Shown here: positions 45,838 to 56,265 of the stretch, one piece after another
Layout: every line of letters begins with the position of its first letter
Numbering within the stretch: the stretch's first letter is position 1
From: an uncultured Bacteroides sp.
GTDB lineage: Bacteria > Bacteroidota > Bacteroidia > Bacteroidales > Bacteroidaceae
Reading direction: 5' to 3'
Assembly: GCF_902491285.1 (NCBI RefSeq)
Contig: NZ_CABUHK010000022.1
Location: 1-64,000 of the forward strand
Length of the DNA stretch: 64,000 bases
Made by a program: the position numbers and the translations under genes
The notes under the pieces: model-generated
The model's input: only the letters and a program-made list of their open reading frames with translations
Told to the model about the DNA's origin: nothing
Database searches by the model: none

Positions 45838-48800
45838 ATGAAATTCGTTAAATATTTCTTGCAGAAAAAGTCGGTGACTATTCTGCTGTTACTGCTCGTA
45901 TTGGGCGGCGGACTGCTTTCCTATGTGAAAATGGGAAAGTTGGAAGATGCTCCCTTTACAATCAAACAGGCATTGGTGCTGACTCCTTATCCGGGAGCTT
46001 CTCCTTCCGAAGTGCAGTCGCAGGTGACAGATGTTTTGGAAGAGTCTATACAGTCATTGGGGGAATTATACTACCTCAAGACGGAAAACCGCGCAGGGCT
46101 TTCTAAGATAACGGTTTACGTAAAGAAAGAAATCCGTGCGGACGAGATGCAGCAGCTATGGGACAAGCTTCGCCGGAAAGTCAATGATGTACAAACGAAA
46201 CTTCCTGCCGGGGCAGGCCCGTCAGTAGTAAACGATGATTTTGGTGACGTATTGGGTGTTTTCTATGGATTGACCGGTGAAGGACATTCTTACCGGGAAC
46301 TTGAAGACCAGGCAAAGCTTATCAAGAATGAGTTGCTCAAAGTGAAAGACGTAGCGAAGATAGAAATTTATGGTGTACAGTCTCCTACGATTGATGTTAT
46401 CCTCAGCCCGTCTGTGATGGCGCGGAGCGGCATTACTACGGCGGATATTTCCCGTGCTTTCGATGCGCAGAACCGGGTGGTGGATGCCGGTGGTATTGAT
46501 GCCGGAGTGAACAGGATACGTATCGAATCAACCGGAAACTTCTATTCGTTGGACGATATACGGAATCTGACTATCGTATCTCGTACAGGAGAACATTTCC
46601 GTCTGGCTGATATTGCCGAAATAAAAGAAAGCTATCAAACACCGCCCGCCAATAAAATGCGGATTGACGGAAAACCGGCGGTCGGAGTTGCCATCTCTAC
46701 CGTTCCCACTGGAAATGTGGTCGATATGGCTGAAGCGGTTAAAGTTAAGATAGACCAATTCTCGGAGACGATGCCCGAAGGGTTTGAGTTGCAGACGATT
46801 TACGACCAAGGATATGAATCGGCCGTGGCAAATCAGGGATTTATCTTAAACCTGATTATTTCTGTTGTAACGGTGGTTGCTATTCTGCTTTTCTTTATAG
46901 GATTCAAGAACGGCATCCTGGTTGGTAGCGGATTGGTCTTTTCTATTTTTGCCACATTGATAGTCATGCTGACACAGGGAATAGCCTTGCAGCGTATGTC
47001 ACTTGCCGCTATTATCATTGCTATGGGAATGTTGGTGGATAATGCCATCGTGGTTTCCGATTCGGCATTGGTCAATATGCAGCGGGGAATGCGTAAGCGG
47101 GTGGCTATCATGAGGGCTTGTTCCGCGACGGCATTACCGTTATTAGCGGCAACAATCATTGCTATTTTAACTTTTTTACCTATATATTATTCGCCGCACA
47201 TTACCGGCGAGTTGTTGTCATCCTTAGTTGTAGTTATCGGCGTTTCGCTGATGTTCAGTTGGGTCTTTGCGCTGACGCAGACTCCTTTCTTTATTCAGGA
47301 GTTTGTCCGTCGGCCAAGACCCGACGAACTAAAGGCTGCTCTTTTTACAGGTAAATATTATGATAAGTTCCGTTCGGCTCTGGGGTGGGTGATTAATCAC
47401 CGGTATGCCACTGTAGGATGCATGGTCGTGATGCTGGTATTGTCTGCCTGGAGCTTTAAATTTATCCCGAAAGTGTTTGTGCCCGCATTGGACAAGCAAT
47501 ATTTCACGCTGGATATGTGGCTGCCCGAAGGGACACGGATAGAAGAGACGGATAAGATGGCAATGGAGATGGCGGATTTTATTCGCGGGCAAGAGGAGAC
47601 GGAGATGGTATCTACGTATGCCGGAAGGACACCGCCGCGTTATTATCTGTCTAATGTATCTTTCGGTCCTCAGTCCAATTATGCGCAGATACTGGTAAAA
47701 TGTAAGACGTCGAAACTTTCCCGCCAGTTACATGCCCGTTTGCAGGATTCGATTTCAATCAAGTTCCCGGAACCGCTGATTAAAGTAAATAAGTTCGAAC
47801 TGAGCCCGTTGACGGAAGCGGTTATCGAAGCCCGCTTCCTGGGGCCGGACCCTGCCGTGCTCGATTCGTTGGTCGGACAGGCGATAGAAGTGATGCGGCG
47901 TAATCCGAAAGTTGCGGATGCCCGTAATGAGTGGGGTAATATGTCGATGGTTATCCGCCCGGTGTACGACCCGGTGAAAGCCGGAGCGCTAGGTATCACC
48001 AAGGCTTCTATGATGGAATCAGTGAAGTCTATTAATGACGGATTGCCCGTTGGCATCTACCGGGATGATGAAAAGAAAGTACCCGTACTTTTGAAATCGG
48101 GCAATGTAGATATAACCGACACCGGCTCTTTAGGCGATTTCTCTATCTGGAACGGAGAAAGGTCGGCTCCGCTTTCACAAGTGACGGAACGGATAGAGAC
48201 AACTTGGGAATTTCCACAGGTTCGAACCTATAACCGCCAACTTTCAATGGCTGCCATGTGCGGTGTGAAACCGGGATATACGATGGCAGAAGTACATGGG
48301 GAAATCCGGCAGGAAATCGAGAATATGCAACTTCCCGAAGGTTATACTTTCTTCTGGGACGCACAGTATAAAGACCAGGGAGAAGCAATGCAGGCTATCG
48401 CAAAATATTTTCCATTAGCATTTCTGGCATTGATTGTTATTTTGGTCGCTTTGTTCGGCAACTTCCGCGAACCGGTTATTATCATTTGCATCCTGCCCCT
48501 CTCGCTGATAGGTATCGCTGTCGGCATGTTGCTGACAGGCTTTGATTTCGGTTTCTTTCCGATAGCCGGTTGGCTGGGATTGCTCGGAATGATTATCAAG
48601 AATGTAATCGTACTGATTGATGAGATTAACGTGCAGCACCGGAGCGGGATTGACTTGTACACTTCAATCGTTGAGGCTACGGTTTCCCGAACCCGTCCGG
48701 TATTGATGGCGGCTACGACAACCATTTTCGGTATGGTTCCTCTGTTGTTTGATGTAGCGTTCGGCGGCATGGCCGCTACCATTATCTTCGGACTGACGTT

Positions 48801-48870
48801 TGCTACGGGGCTGACTCTGTTTGTCACTCCTGCACTGTATTCTATGTTCTATAAAGTAAAAGGAAAGTAA
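45838..48870 (+). CDS. RND-family efflux pump, inner-membrane subunit
   Basis: A 1010-aa AcrB/MMPL-type proton-driven pump: one N-terminal helix, a large periplasmic loop (about 30-330), a block of helices (about 335-530), a second loop, and a final helix block (about 850-1005). The proton-relay region is seen as IIIAMGMLVDNAIVVSD in the first block. Substrates (drugs, bile acids or metals) cannot be told. It is flanked by its adaptor (10 bp) and TolC gene (2 bp). Confidence 0.95.
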   Translation: MKFVKYFLQKKSVTILLLLLVLGGGLLSYVKMGKLEDAPFTIKQALVLTPYPGASPSEVQSQVTDVLEESIQSLGELYYLKTENRAGLSKITVYVKKEIRADEMQQLWDKLRRKVNDVQTKLPAGAGPSVVNDDFGDVLGVFYGLTGEGHSYRELEDQAKLIKNELLKVKDVAKIEIYGVQSPTIDVILSPSVMARSGITTADISRAFDAQNRVVDAGGIDAGVNRIRIESTGNFYSLDDIRNLTIVSRTGEHFRLADIAEIKESYQTPPANKMRIDGKPAVGVAISTVPTGNVVDMAEAVKVKIDQFSETMPEGFELQTIYDQGYESAVANQGFILNLIISVVTVVAILLFFIGFKNGILVGSGLVFSIFATLIVMLTQGIALQRMSLAAIIIAMGMLVDNAIVVSDSALVNMQRGMRKRVAIMRACSATALPLLAATIIAILTFLPIYYSPHITGELLSSLVVVIGVSLMFSWVFALTQTPFFIQEFVRRPRPDELKAALFTGKYYDKFRSALGWVINHRYATVGCMVVMLVLSAWSFKFIPKVFVPALDKQYFTLDMWLPEGTRIEETDKMAMEMADFIRGQEETEMVSTYAGRTPPRYYLSNVSFGPQSNYAQILVKCKTSKLSRQLHARLQDSISIKFPEPLIKVNKFELSPLTEAVIEARFLGPDPAVLDSLVGQAIEVMRRNPKVADARNEWGNMSMVIRPVYDPVKAGALGITKASMMESVKSINDGLPVGIYRDDEKKVPVLLKSGNVDITDTGSLGDFSIWNGERSAPLSQVTERIETTWEFPQVRTYNRQLSMAAMCGVKPGYTMAEVHGEIRQEIENMQLPEGYTFFWDAQYKDQGEAMQAIAKYFPLAFLALIVILVALFGNFREPVIIICILPLSLIGIAVGMLLTGFDFGFFPIAGWLGLLGMIIKNVIVLIDEINVQHRSGIDLYTSIVEATVSRTRPVLMAATTTIFGMVPLLFDVAFGGMAATIIFGLTFATGLTLFVTPALYSMFYKVKGK

Positions 48871-48872
48871 AA

Positions 48873-50177
48873 ATGAAGAAAAGAATATTTTATCCATTGT
48901 TTTACTGTTGCGCTTTTCTGGCTTTACCCGCCATGGCGCAGCAAAGTCCCCTGCTGGAGAAATACCGGATGATGGCATTGGATTATAATCACGACCTGAA
49001 AGCGGCAGAAAAAAACATTGCCGCCAGCGTAGAAATAGAGAAGTCCGCACGCGCGGATTTGAAACCGAAACTTTCGGGAGCCGCCAACTTCCAGTACACA
49101 GGCAATCCGTTGGAACTGACCTTGGATGTCCCTTCCCTGGGATTGTCGAAGACGGTGGAAGGAAAGAACTTGAACTATGGAGCTTCTCTTTCCATCCTGC
49201 AACCGGTATATACAGGCGGGCGTGTACTGGAGTCTATCCGTATGGCGCAACATCAGCAGTCGTTTGCAAGCAACCAGGCGAACGTGCTGAATGATGCAGT
49301 CTGTTATCAGACGGATATGCAATACTGGAGTGCCGTAGCCCGGCGGGAGATCGTGTCCGTTGCCGAAGACTTCCGTAATTCGATAGCCTCTCTGGTAAAG
49401 ACAATTAAGGAAAGGGTGGAAGTCGGGCTTGTAGACCCGCAGGACTTATTGATGGCGGAAGTGAAGCTGAATGAAGCGGAATATCAACTGCTCCAGGCAC
49501 AAAGTAATTTTGAAACGGGCAGGATGGCATTGAACTCTATGATTGGAGTTCAACTGGAGAATACGACAGAACTGGATTCCCAGATACCATTGGTGGCAAT
49601 GAACGATTCTCTATGGTTTTCCACCGGAATGACACGTCCTGAAATCCGGATGGCTTATGACCGTATCCGCATAGCTGAGAGTTCTAAAAAGTTGAACGAT
49701 TCGCAATTCAAACCTCAATTCTATGTAGGAGTAGATGGCAGTTACTCGTCTCCCGGTTATAATTTCAAGAAAGACTTAGACCCTAACTATGCCGTTTACG
49801 CCAAAGTATCCGTTCCTATTTTTGAATGGGGAAAACGGAAAAGCGAGAAACGTGCTTCTTCCTTACGCATCGGAATGGCGGAAGATAATCTGAACAAAGT
49901 CGTAGATCAGGTGGAACTGGAAGTGGGTGTAGCGCGTAAGGCATTGTCACAAGCCATCGAACGTGTCCGTTTGAGTGAAAGTTCGTTGGCAAAAGCGGAA
50001 GAAAACGAGGCAAAAGCAGTGGAGCGTTACAATGAAGGAAAGGTGTCTGTGGTGGAAGTTATCGATGCGCAGACCTACCGGCAGACTTCCCAGGTAAACT
50101 ATGTGCAAGCGAAAGCGGCGGCGCAAGGACATTACTCGGAATTAATAAAAGCCCTTCATGGCTATGATTATCGCTAA
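48873..50177 (+). CDS. TolC-family outer-membrane efflux channel
   Basis: A 434-aa OEP-family protein with signal peptide ending near AMAQQ (residue 23) and two long helical repeats (about 30-215 and 240-430). NLNYGASLSILQPVYTGGRV and YNEGKVSVVEVIDAQTY are typical segments. It is a non-lipidated form, with no lipobox cysteine. Third gene of the RND operon, 2 bp after the pump. Confidence 0.94.
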   Translation: MKKRIFYPLFYCCAFLALPAMAQQSPLLEKYRMMALDYNHDLKAAEKNIAASVEIEKSARADLKPKLSGAANFQYTGNPLELTLDVPSLGLSKTVEGKNLNYGASLSILQPVYTGGRVLESIRMAQHQQSFASNQANVLNDAVCYQTDMQYWSAVARREIVSVAEDFRNSIASLVKTIKERVEVGLVDPQDLLMAEVKLNEAEYQLLQAQSNFETGRMALNSMIGVQLENTTELDSQIPLVAMNDSLWFSTGMTRPEIRMAYDRIRIAESSKKLNDSQFKPQFYVGVDGSYSSPGYNFKKDLDPNYAVYAKVSVPIFEWGKRKSEKRASSLRIGMAEDNLNKVVDQVELEVGVARKALSQAIERVRLSESSLAKAEENEAKAVERYNEGKVSVVEVIDAQTYRQTSQVNYVQAKAAAQGHYSELIKALHGYDYR

Positions 50178-50184
50178 AAAATAG

Positions 50185-50192
50185 TAATTTTG
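50185..50192 (+). promoter_or_regulatory. -7 element for the LytS/LytTR pair
   Basis: TAATTTTG (TAnnTTTG) just after the TolC stop. It implies that the first in-frame ATG at 50194 cannot be the start when transcription begins here. Confidence 0.5.
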
Positions 50193-50214
50193 TATGAGAA
50201 GAACCGGTTGTGAT

Positions 50215-51252
50215 ATGAATATGAAGTTGAATACCTTATTATATGTAGCGTTATTTTCAGGACTGGGAGTATTCTCTTTTCTGTTATTGATTAATTATGC
50301 TACCCTTCCCGATAAGGTTGCCGATGTATTTCATTCTGCCGGCACACTGACTTTCTTCATACTGGCATTTAATGTATTGGGATATGCGACGATGCGATTG
50401 AGTACATGGATGGATAATCAGTACGCGCTGAACCTGCACCGTCGTTGGAAATTAATATCCGTCTATATGGTCGTAATGGGAATGTTTTTCTTATTGAACT
50501 ACGGTTTGCTGATAACAGCCAAACTGCTGGCGGGAGCGGCCCGTCCGTTTGTGTTTCCCAATGGCGGATGGCGGATTCTGATTACCGTGTGGCTGGTGGA
50601 ACTGGTCATTTTGGGATTGCTGTTAGCCAATCGTTCCATGCGGAATGCATTGAAACTGCAACGGGAAGCGACCGCCCTGCAAAAAGAAAACAATACGGCA
50701 CGTTATACTGCATTGCAAAACCAGTTGAATCCCCATTTCCTGTTTAATAGCCTGAATACATTGATTTCTGAAATCCGTTACAACCCTGCCAATGCGGAAC
50801 TGTTCACCCAGCATCTTTCAGACGTGTATCGCTATACGCTTCAGTGCCAGAATCAACGGCTGACAACTTTGCGGGAAGAACTGGATTTTCTGAATTCTTA
50901 TATTTTCCTGCACCGGGTGCGGCTGGGAGACTGTATCCATATTGATAACCGCCTGCCGGAAGTCTGCCTGGACTCTCAGATTCCACCGCTCACTATCCAA
51001 CTGTTGGCGGAAAATGTGATAAAACACAATGTTATCCATATGGGAAAGCCGATGACCATTGAACTTTTTTATCTCGAAAAGGAGAAAGAACTGGTGGTCA
51101 GAAACCGGATACAGGCTAAGAAGAGTGCGACCGCTTTCGGTACAGGATTAAAGAATCTTTCTGCCCGCTATAAATTGCTGTGTAATCGTGATATTGTGAT
51201 AGAGAATAATTTGCAAGAGTTTACAGTCAAAATACCTTTGCTCCATGAGTAA
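50215..51252 (+). CDS. LytS-type sensor histidine kinase
   Basis: A 345-aa membrane histidine kinase with four helices in the first 145 residues and little periplasmic mass, followed by the His_kinase domain: NQLNPHFLFNSLN carries the phosphorylated His174. The ATPase part has LLAENVIKHNV and a glycine box near GTGLKNLSARY. Start 50215 is chosen over 50194 because of the promoter at 50185; 50221 is possible. Its last codons overlap the response regulator gene. Confidence 0.92.
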   Translation: MNMKLNTLLYVALFSGLGVFSFLLLINYATLPDKVADVFHSAGTLTFFILAFNVLGYATMRLSTWMDNQYALNLHRRWKLISVYMVVMGMFFLLNYGLLITAKLLAGAARPFVFPNGGWRILITVWLVELVILGLLLANRSMRNALKLQREATALQKENNTARYTALQNQLNPHFLFNSLNTLISEIRYNPANAELFTQHLSDVYRYTLQCQNQRLTTLREELDFLNSYIFLHRVRLGDCIHIDNRLPEVCLDSQIPPLTIQLLAENVIKHNVIHMGKPMTIELFYLEKEKELVVRNRIQAKKSATAFGTGLKNLSARYKLLCNRDIVIENNLQEFTVKIPLLHE

Positions 51253-52045
51253 GATAAAAGCTGCTATAATAGAGGATGAGATTCCGGCTGCCCGTTTGCT
51301 TCGTGACACTTTGTCGGCTTTGCGTCCCGATTGGGAAGTACAGTTATTGCCGGGGAATATCGAAGAGGCAGTGGAGTGGTTCGCCCGGCATCCCCATCCT
51401 GACATTCTTTTTCTGGATATTCAGTTGACAGACGGTAATTCGTTTCTTTTTATAGAACAAGCCCGTCCTGAAAGCATGATTGTGTTTACCACTGCTTATG
51501 ATGAATATGCGGTACGTGCTTTTACGGTGAACAGCATCGATTATCTTTTGAAGCCGATTCATGAGGAACGGCTGTTGCAGGCTATCCGGCGTTTTGAGGG
51601 ACTGAGCAAAAACTATATCCATGATTTCAAATCTGAAAGCAGGATGATGGAAGTCTTGCAGCAGCTTGCTGTTGCGCAGGAGTCTTCTTCGTCTGCGCAT
51701 AAAAAGTACCGCACACGTTTTTTGATTTCCAGTGGCGAGAAACTGCTTACTCTGCAAGTCAGTGACATTGCTTATTTTTATTCAGAGAATAAATTGACAT
51801 TTGCCGTGACGCACAAGAACCGGGAATATCTTATTGATTTGGCTTTGGACAGATTGTGTGAGCAACTGGATCCCGACCGGTTCTTTCGCACGAACCGTCA
51901 GACGCTGGTCTGTATCGATGCCATCCAACGTATCGAATCCTACTTCCTGGGGAAATCAGTCGTCCATGTATTGCCGCCTTTCAAGGATAAAATCATCGTC
52001 AGCAAAGACAAAATGGCTTCTTTCAGAATGTGGCTGAATTATTAG
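51245..52045 (+). CDS. LytTR-family response regulator
   Basis: A 266-aa regulator: receiver domain (1-120) with acidic residues IEDE near 9-12 and phospho-acceptor Asp58 (FLDIQL), then a LytTR DNA-binding domain (about 160-262) with FFRTNRQTLVCIDAIQRIE. Partner of the kinase it overlaps by 8 bp. The RND genes lie immediately upstream and are a likely target. Converges on the hybrid kinase gene with only 13 bp between stops. Confidence 0.94.
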   Translation: MSKIKAAIIEDEIPAARLLRDTLSALRPDWEVQLLPGNIEEAVEWFARHPHPDILFLDIQLTDGNSFLFIEQARPESMIVFTTAYDEYAVRAFTVNSIDYLLKPIHEERLLQAIRRFEGLSKNYIHDFKSESRMMEVLQQLAVAQESSSSAHKKYRTRFLISSGEKLLTLQVSDIAYFYSENKLTFAVTHKNREYLIDLALDRLCEQLDPDRFFRTNRQTLVCIDAIQRIESYFLGKSVVHVLPPFKDKIIVSKDKMASFRMWLNY

Positions 52046-52058
52046 ACGACTGCTTGCC

Positions 52059-55000
52059 TTACAGCAGGATAATACGTTTCTGCATGATGTCGACAAGTTG
52101 TGCTTTCAACAAGCGGGCATTGATAGGCTTGGGCATATAACCGTCAAATCCGCTTTCCATCACCCGTTGTTCGTCCGAAGCAAAAGCAAAGGCTGTGATG
52201 GCTATAATCGGCACCTTGGCCGAATATTTTCGTATCTCCTTGGTAGCTTCATATCCATCCATGACCGGCATATTGATGTCCATCAATACGATTTGCGGAT
52301 TGTACTCCTTAAACAGATTGACAGCTTCCAGCCCGTCCCAGGCATGTATCAGGTGATATTCATATTTTAGAATAGACTCGAACAGTTTGTAATTGCTTTC
52401 GTTGTCTTCGGCAATCAGAATCACCAGTTTGTCTTTCTCGATGCTGATGGTTTGCATTTCCTTTTGCGGAGCTTTTACTGCCGCCTCCGCCGGCTTGTAG
52501 GGCAATGTGAACCAAAACGTGGAACCGTTTCCCACCTCTGATTCCACGCCGATTTTACCACCCATATTATCGACGAGAGTCCGGCAGATTGAAAGTCCCA
52601 GCCCTGTGCCTTGCGCAAACGAGTTCAGCTTGACAAAACGCCCGAAGATACTGTCCTGTTTGTCCTGTGGGATACCACAACCGGTATCCGTGACATAAAA
52701 GTATAATTCATCATTTTGCCGTTTATAGCCGAAACGAATGCTGCCCCGGTCGGTGAACTTTATCGCATTTGTTATGAGATTGATGATTAACTGGGATAAT
52801 CTGTTTTTCTCTATATGTGCGCAACAAGGCTTTTCTGGAGCTATAAATTCCAGTTTTACCTTATTCGACTTGAGCTTTAGCTGGCAACTGCTTTCCAAAT
52901 CGCTCATTAAATCATTAATCTCGACATTGGAATAATTAAAGTCCAGTGTCCCTGCCTCTATCTTGGATAAATCCAGGATATCGCTGATAAGTTGCAGCAA
53001 CAAAGTGTTATTGCTTTCAATGATACTCACGTATTCTTGTTTTTCCTCTTCCTCTTCGGTAGAGGCCAATATGCCTGAGAAACCGACGATGGCGTTGAGA
53101 GGAGTGCGTATTTCATGACTCATGTTTGCCAGGAAAGCAGATTTCAGACGATTTGATTCTTCCGCACGGTTTTTGGCATTCACCAACTCCTGTTCCATCT
53201 TCTTGCGTTCGGTTATAATCAGCGAAGAACCTACCAAAGTCAACGGATCTCCTTTTTCGTCTCGGGTTTCAACAGCAGCCTGGGCTTCTACCCAGTCTAT
53301 CCTGTGAAGCCCCTTGTGGACGTTGACTATGCGGTATTCTTCCTTCACCTTATTCGAACGCCCCTCTATCAAGTCTTTGTAGGCTTGTTCTACCCGCATG
53401 CGGTCTTCTTTGAATATTTTGGAGAAATATTGATTGTCGGGCACTGCCAGTTGTTCCTCGGATATATCTCTCCCGAATGTGCTAAGTTCTATCGGTTTGT
53501 TGATGTCGCACAAAATCGTGCGGCTTTGCAAGTCCCATTTCCACGGCACGATATTGGCCACTTCGAGGGACATGGAAAGTTTATTGTTGATGGTACTTAG
53601 CTTTTGTTGTGCTTTGTGCAATTCCGTACTGTCCAAGCAGAATATGTCGATGATATTGCTATGTTGTGTCCCTTTGAGTATTACGTCATAGAAAATATCT
53701 ATTTTCTTGAAGTAATAGGGGAAAGTTACCGCCTTGTTATCGTCGAGCGCTTTCTTGATGAAATGCAGAAATTCCGGCATCGACTCCGGGAAAATCTCAC
53801 TTACCTTCTTTCCGATTACTTTTTCTTGGGGAAGGAAGTTCTTCTCGAAATGGGCATTGACTTTTCGATAAATCAGTTCGACAGGCATGCCTTTTTCATC
53901 CGTAACCAGTTCTTCCTGCATATACAGGATAGGCATATTGTTTATCAGGTTTTTGTAATTAGCCATGGCATCTATCTCCTTTTGTTGCATTTTCTTTATG
54001 ATATTCAGGCTGTGGATACGATAGAAGAAAAACAAGGCAAGTATAAAGATAAAAGATAAAGAGCCTATGATGAAGTATTGGTTTTGTTCCCAAAATGAAA
54101 GTGGCTTATGTAGAAAGCGTGTGTTCGAAGGACACATGGAAGGGGAGAACCCTTTGCGGAGTAATATTGTATGATTGATAATAGGACGACCGTCTGACGG
54201 TATGTAGAAAGGAAGCTCCCTCGCTTGTTTTCCCTGAAGAATGGATGAAATGGCGTGGACTAATTTCTGATTGTATTTCTTTTGGTTGTAGGTATAGCCG
54301 CCTATCATTCCCCCGTTTTCTTCGGTAATATCTGTCATGTTCAGCGTGAAGAGAGGTGCGGTGGTTGTCACGATAAGTTTGTGGTCATTAGCTACTAATG
54401 ACGAATTGCCGGCAAATGTAGTTTTATAAAACCAGGATGCGAATAATACGCCAGTCGTTTTGCTGTCGATACGATATAGGGAGTCGAGCAATTGATTGGT
54501 CGTCATTTTCTTGGGTGTTATAAACTGATACTCGATATGCGGATGGGACGTTTTTAATTCGTCCTCTATATCCAGATTGTTACTTAAATTGATTTCCCGT
54601 TCATCGCCGATAAATATAAATTTCTTGAGATTGGGATTTATGTGATTGATTAGCTGTACATTTTCACGAAGATAGAGATTGGAATACAGGAAGACCATAT
54701 TATACGGATCAGCGAACTGAGCGATTGGAATACGGTCAGCCGGTGCAATTGCCTGTTTTTTAAAATAGGATTTCTGTGGTCCTTGAAAGTCTTCTTCCGA
54801 ACAGAGAACAATAGGTATATCTCCCCAGAATTTTCTGTATTCATCTCTCAGTGTGAATGCAGGACTTCCCAATAACACCAATAACCGGGGGCGTGGCTGT
54901 GAGTATTTTTGAGAAATCATATTCCTGAAATCCTCCAAAATGGAATCGTTGTCCGTCATCAGTGTGTTCATATGTTCCGCATACATTGCCAGTTGAGAGT

Positions 55001-55178
55001 CCTTTTGGACATATTCCGATATGGTAGAAATCATGCGGCTACTCCATGGTGCAGATTCTGCATAAGAATTAATACATAAGATGTAATTCGGAATATCTAT
55101 GTAGTTTCTTTGGGCTAAAAGGGATGGCGTAGACAAGAAGCATAGAAAAAAGAGCCATAGGCATTTTTTTATATCCAT
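52059..55178 (-). CDS. Hybrid sensor histidine kinase with ABC-type periplasmic sensor and PAS domains
   Basis: A 1039-aa protein: signal peptide (1-22), periplasmic ABC substrate-binding-protein-like sensor (about 28-350), membrane helix near 375-395, two PAS-like domains (about 405-530 and 535-665), HisKA with phospho-acceptor His688 ([18 protein letters not shown]), HATPase_c with intact DTGCGIP and GTGLGLSI boxes, and a C-terminal receiver with Asp967 ([11 protein letters not shown]). All catalytic boxes are intact. There is no DNA-binding output domain, so a phosphotransfer partner must be encoded elsewhere. Single gene with promoter at 55231. Confidence 0.94.
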   Translation of the reverse strand: MDIKKCLWLFFLCFLSTPSLLAQRNYIDIPNYILCINSYAESAPWSSRMISTISEYVQKDSQLAMYAEHMNTLMTDNDSILEDFRNMISQKYSQPRPRLLVLLGSPAFTLRDEYRKFWGDIPIVLCSEEDFQGPQKSYFKKQAIAPADRIPIAQFADPYNMVFLYSNLYLRENVQLINHINPNLKKFIFIGDEREINLSNNLDIEDELKTSHPHIEYQFITPKKMTTNQLLDSLYRIDSKTTGVLFASWFYKTTFAGNSSLVANDHKLIVTTTAPLFTLNMTDITEENGGMIGGYTYNQKKYNQKLVHAISSILQGKQARELPFYIPSDGRPIINHTILLRKGFSPSMCPSNTRFLHKPLSFWEQNQYFIIGSLSFIFILALFFFYRIHSLNIIKKMQQKEIDAMANYKNLINNMPILYMQEELVTDEKGMPVELIYRKVNAHFEKNFLPQEKVIGKKVSEIFPESMPEFLHFIKKALDDNKAVTFPYYFKKIDIFYDVILKGTQHSNIIDIFCLDSTELHKAQQKLSTINNKLSMSLEVANIVPWKWDLQSRTILCDINKPIELSTFGRDISEEQLAVPDNQYFSKIFKEDRMRVEQAYKDLIEGRSNKVKEEYRIVNVHKGLHRIDWVEAQAAVETRDEKGDPLTLVGSSLIITERKKMEQELVNAKNRAEESNRLKSAFLANMSHEIRTPLNAIVGFSGILASTEEEEEKQEYVSIIESNNTLLLQLISDILDLSKIEAGTLDFNYSNVEINDLMSDLESSCQLKLKSNKVKLEFIAPEKPCCAHIEKNRLSQLIINLITNAIKFTDRGSIRFGYKRQNDELYFYVTDTGCGIPQDKQDSIFGRFVKLNSFAQGTGLGLSICRTLVDNMGGKIGVESEVGNGSTFWFTLPYKPAEAAVKAPQKEMQTISIEKDKLVILIAEDNESNYKLFESILKYEYHLIHAWDGLEAVNLFKEYNPQIVLMDINMPVMDGYEATKEIRKYSAKVPIIAITAFAFASDEQRVMESGFDGYMPKPINARLLKAQLVDIMQKRIILL

Positions 55179-55230
55179 GAGAAATGTTTGTTTGTGGGAG
55201 CTTTATTTTATAGTTTTTATTATAGCAGTA

Positions 55231-55238
55231 CAAATGTA
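55231..55238 (-). promoter_or_regulatory. -7 element for the hybrid kinase gene
   Basis: Minus-strand TACATTTG (TAnnTTTG), 53 nt before the ATG at 55178. Confidence 0.6.
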
Positions 55239-55445
55239 GTGAAAAAACGGATTGAAAAACTATTTCTATGATTAATTTTGCCGGAATGCCTGTTTTAGTA
55301 GTTACTTTAAGCCTTTTGATATTTTTTAGGACAGAATTTACAGTCCCCTTTCTTGTCGGTATAAAGTGCTTCCATGCACTTCTTTTCTCTGAATTGTAGA
55401 ATTTTAAGTGCTTGAATATTAGTGAAATATATCTATGGGCTTTCT

Positions 55446-55486
55446 TTTAAAACCAACAGGCCGTTCATTTAAAAGGAACGACCTGT
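55446..55486 (-). terminator. Terminator of the DJ-1/PfpI gene
   Basis: Stem ACAGG-CGTTC / GAACG-CCTGT with one mismatch (55456-55466 with 55476-55486), followed in the minus direction by a T-rich tract. Confidence 0.6.
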
Positions 55487-55571
55487 AGCACACTGAGGAA
55501 CGTACTTCCTCATAGGAAGAGTTTGTGAAATACTTATTTATTTTTCTGCCTTGCTTTTACTTTGTCCGGCA

Positions 55572-56099
55572 TTATTTCAATACTTCGATAACTTGAGGCA
55601 GTATTGTCCAAATCGTATTTTCATCCTGTGTGGTAAAGAAATTACCGTCTATCTCTGATTGTTCATCAGTAACTGTTCCGTTTTGGATAGCCGGTTTCGC
55701 TAATGGATGAACTGCCACTTTTTTACCTTTCGTTACGCCTGCGAAGTCAAACATCATTGCACCGGCACAGTGTCCGACCATTATTTTCCCCTTATCTCCG
55801 AAGGCTTTGATTACTTCCATTAAATCTATATTATAAGGTTTGTCCGCATTCTGTTGAAATACAGGTACGGCATCGCCACAAGAGAAAACGAGTACATCGA
55901 ATTCATCTTCGTGGCCTTTCAAATTAGCAATCACATCGTCTACTGTCAGGCTGATTCCTGAATTTGTTTTAATATCCTTCGTGTCCGATACGGCAAATAC
56001 TTTATACGGAATGCCATTTTCGAAAAACGCTTCCAAATATTGGAATAATCCACAACCATTTACCGGATTCACTGCTAAAACTGCTACTTTCTTTGCCAT
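55572..56099 (-). CDS. DJ-1/PfpI-family protein
   Basis: A 175-aa cytoplasmic protein of the DJ-1/PfpI (ThiJ) superfamily from ATG 56099 (ATG 56105 adds two residues). The nucleophile elbow is VGHCAGAMMF with Cys111, and an acidic residue sits near the start of the first strand-helix turn as in family members. Roles range from glyoxalase/deglycase to chaperone or redox response. The divergent HxlR regulator, a family that often answers reactive aldehydes or oxidants, supports a stress role. Confidence 0.88.
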   Translation of the reverse strand: MAKKVAVLAVNPVNGCGLFQYLEAFFENGIPYKVFAVSDTKDIKTNSGISLTVDDVIANLKGHEDEFDVLVFSCGDAVPVFQQNADKPYNIDLMEVIKAFGDKGKIMVGHCAGAMMFDFAGVTKGKKVAVHPLAKPAIQNGTVTDEQSEIDGNFFTTQDENTIWTILPQVIEVLK

Positions 56100-56146
56100 A
56101 ATCATAATTATTTAAATGAAACAATAGTTATTTTTAGTAAGTTTAT

Positions 56147-56167
56147 TACTTTTGTGATGCAAATGTA
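56147..56167. promoter_or_regulatory. Divergent promoters between DJ-1 and hxlR-type genes
   Basis: TACTTTTG at 56147-56154 (+) and the complement of TACATTTG at 56160-56167 (-) both match TAnnTTTG. The minus element is 61 nt before the DJ-1 ATG. Confidence 0.5.
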
Positions 56168-56212
56168 TCTTCCTTTGTGAAGAAAAGCAAGAACGCACCT
56201 ATAAATAAGGAA

Positions 56213-56240
56213 GTTACATGGGAGTAACTATTGTTGTAAC
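56213..56240. promoter_or_regulatory. Candidate HxlR operator (GTTAC/GTAAC repeats)
   Basis: GTTAC (56213-56217) and GTAAC (56224-56228) form an inverted pair with 6-nt spacing, and a second GTAAC lies at 56236-56240. They sit in the divergent intergenic region 26 nt before the HxlR-type gene, where HxlR regulators usually bind. Confidence 0.45.
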
Positions 56241-56265
56241 TCAACTAAATACAAAACGTTAAAAG

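Larger units (their letters stand above)
55179..55571. other. 393-bp spacer between hybrid kinase and DJ-1 genes
   Basis: Holds the kinase promoter (55231-55238), the terminator at 55446-55486 and a small 7-bp hairpin (55494-55500 with 55506-55512). Between 55240 and 55440 I see no gene or structure. Confidence 0.6.
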
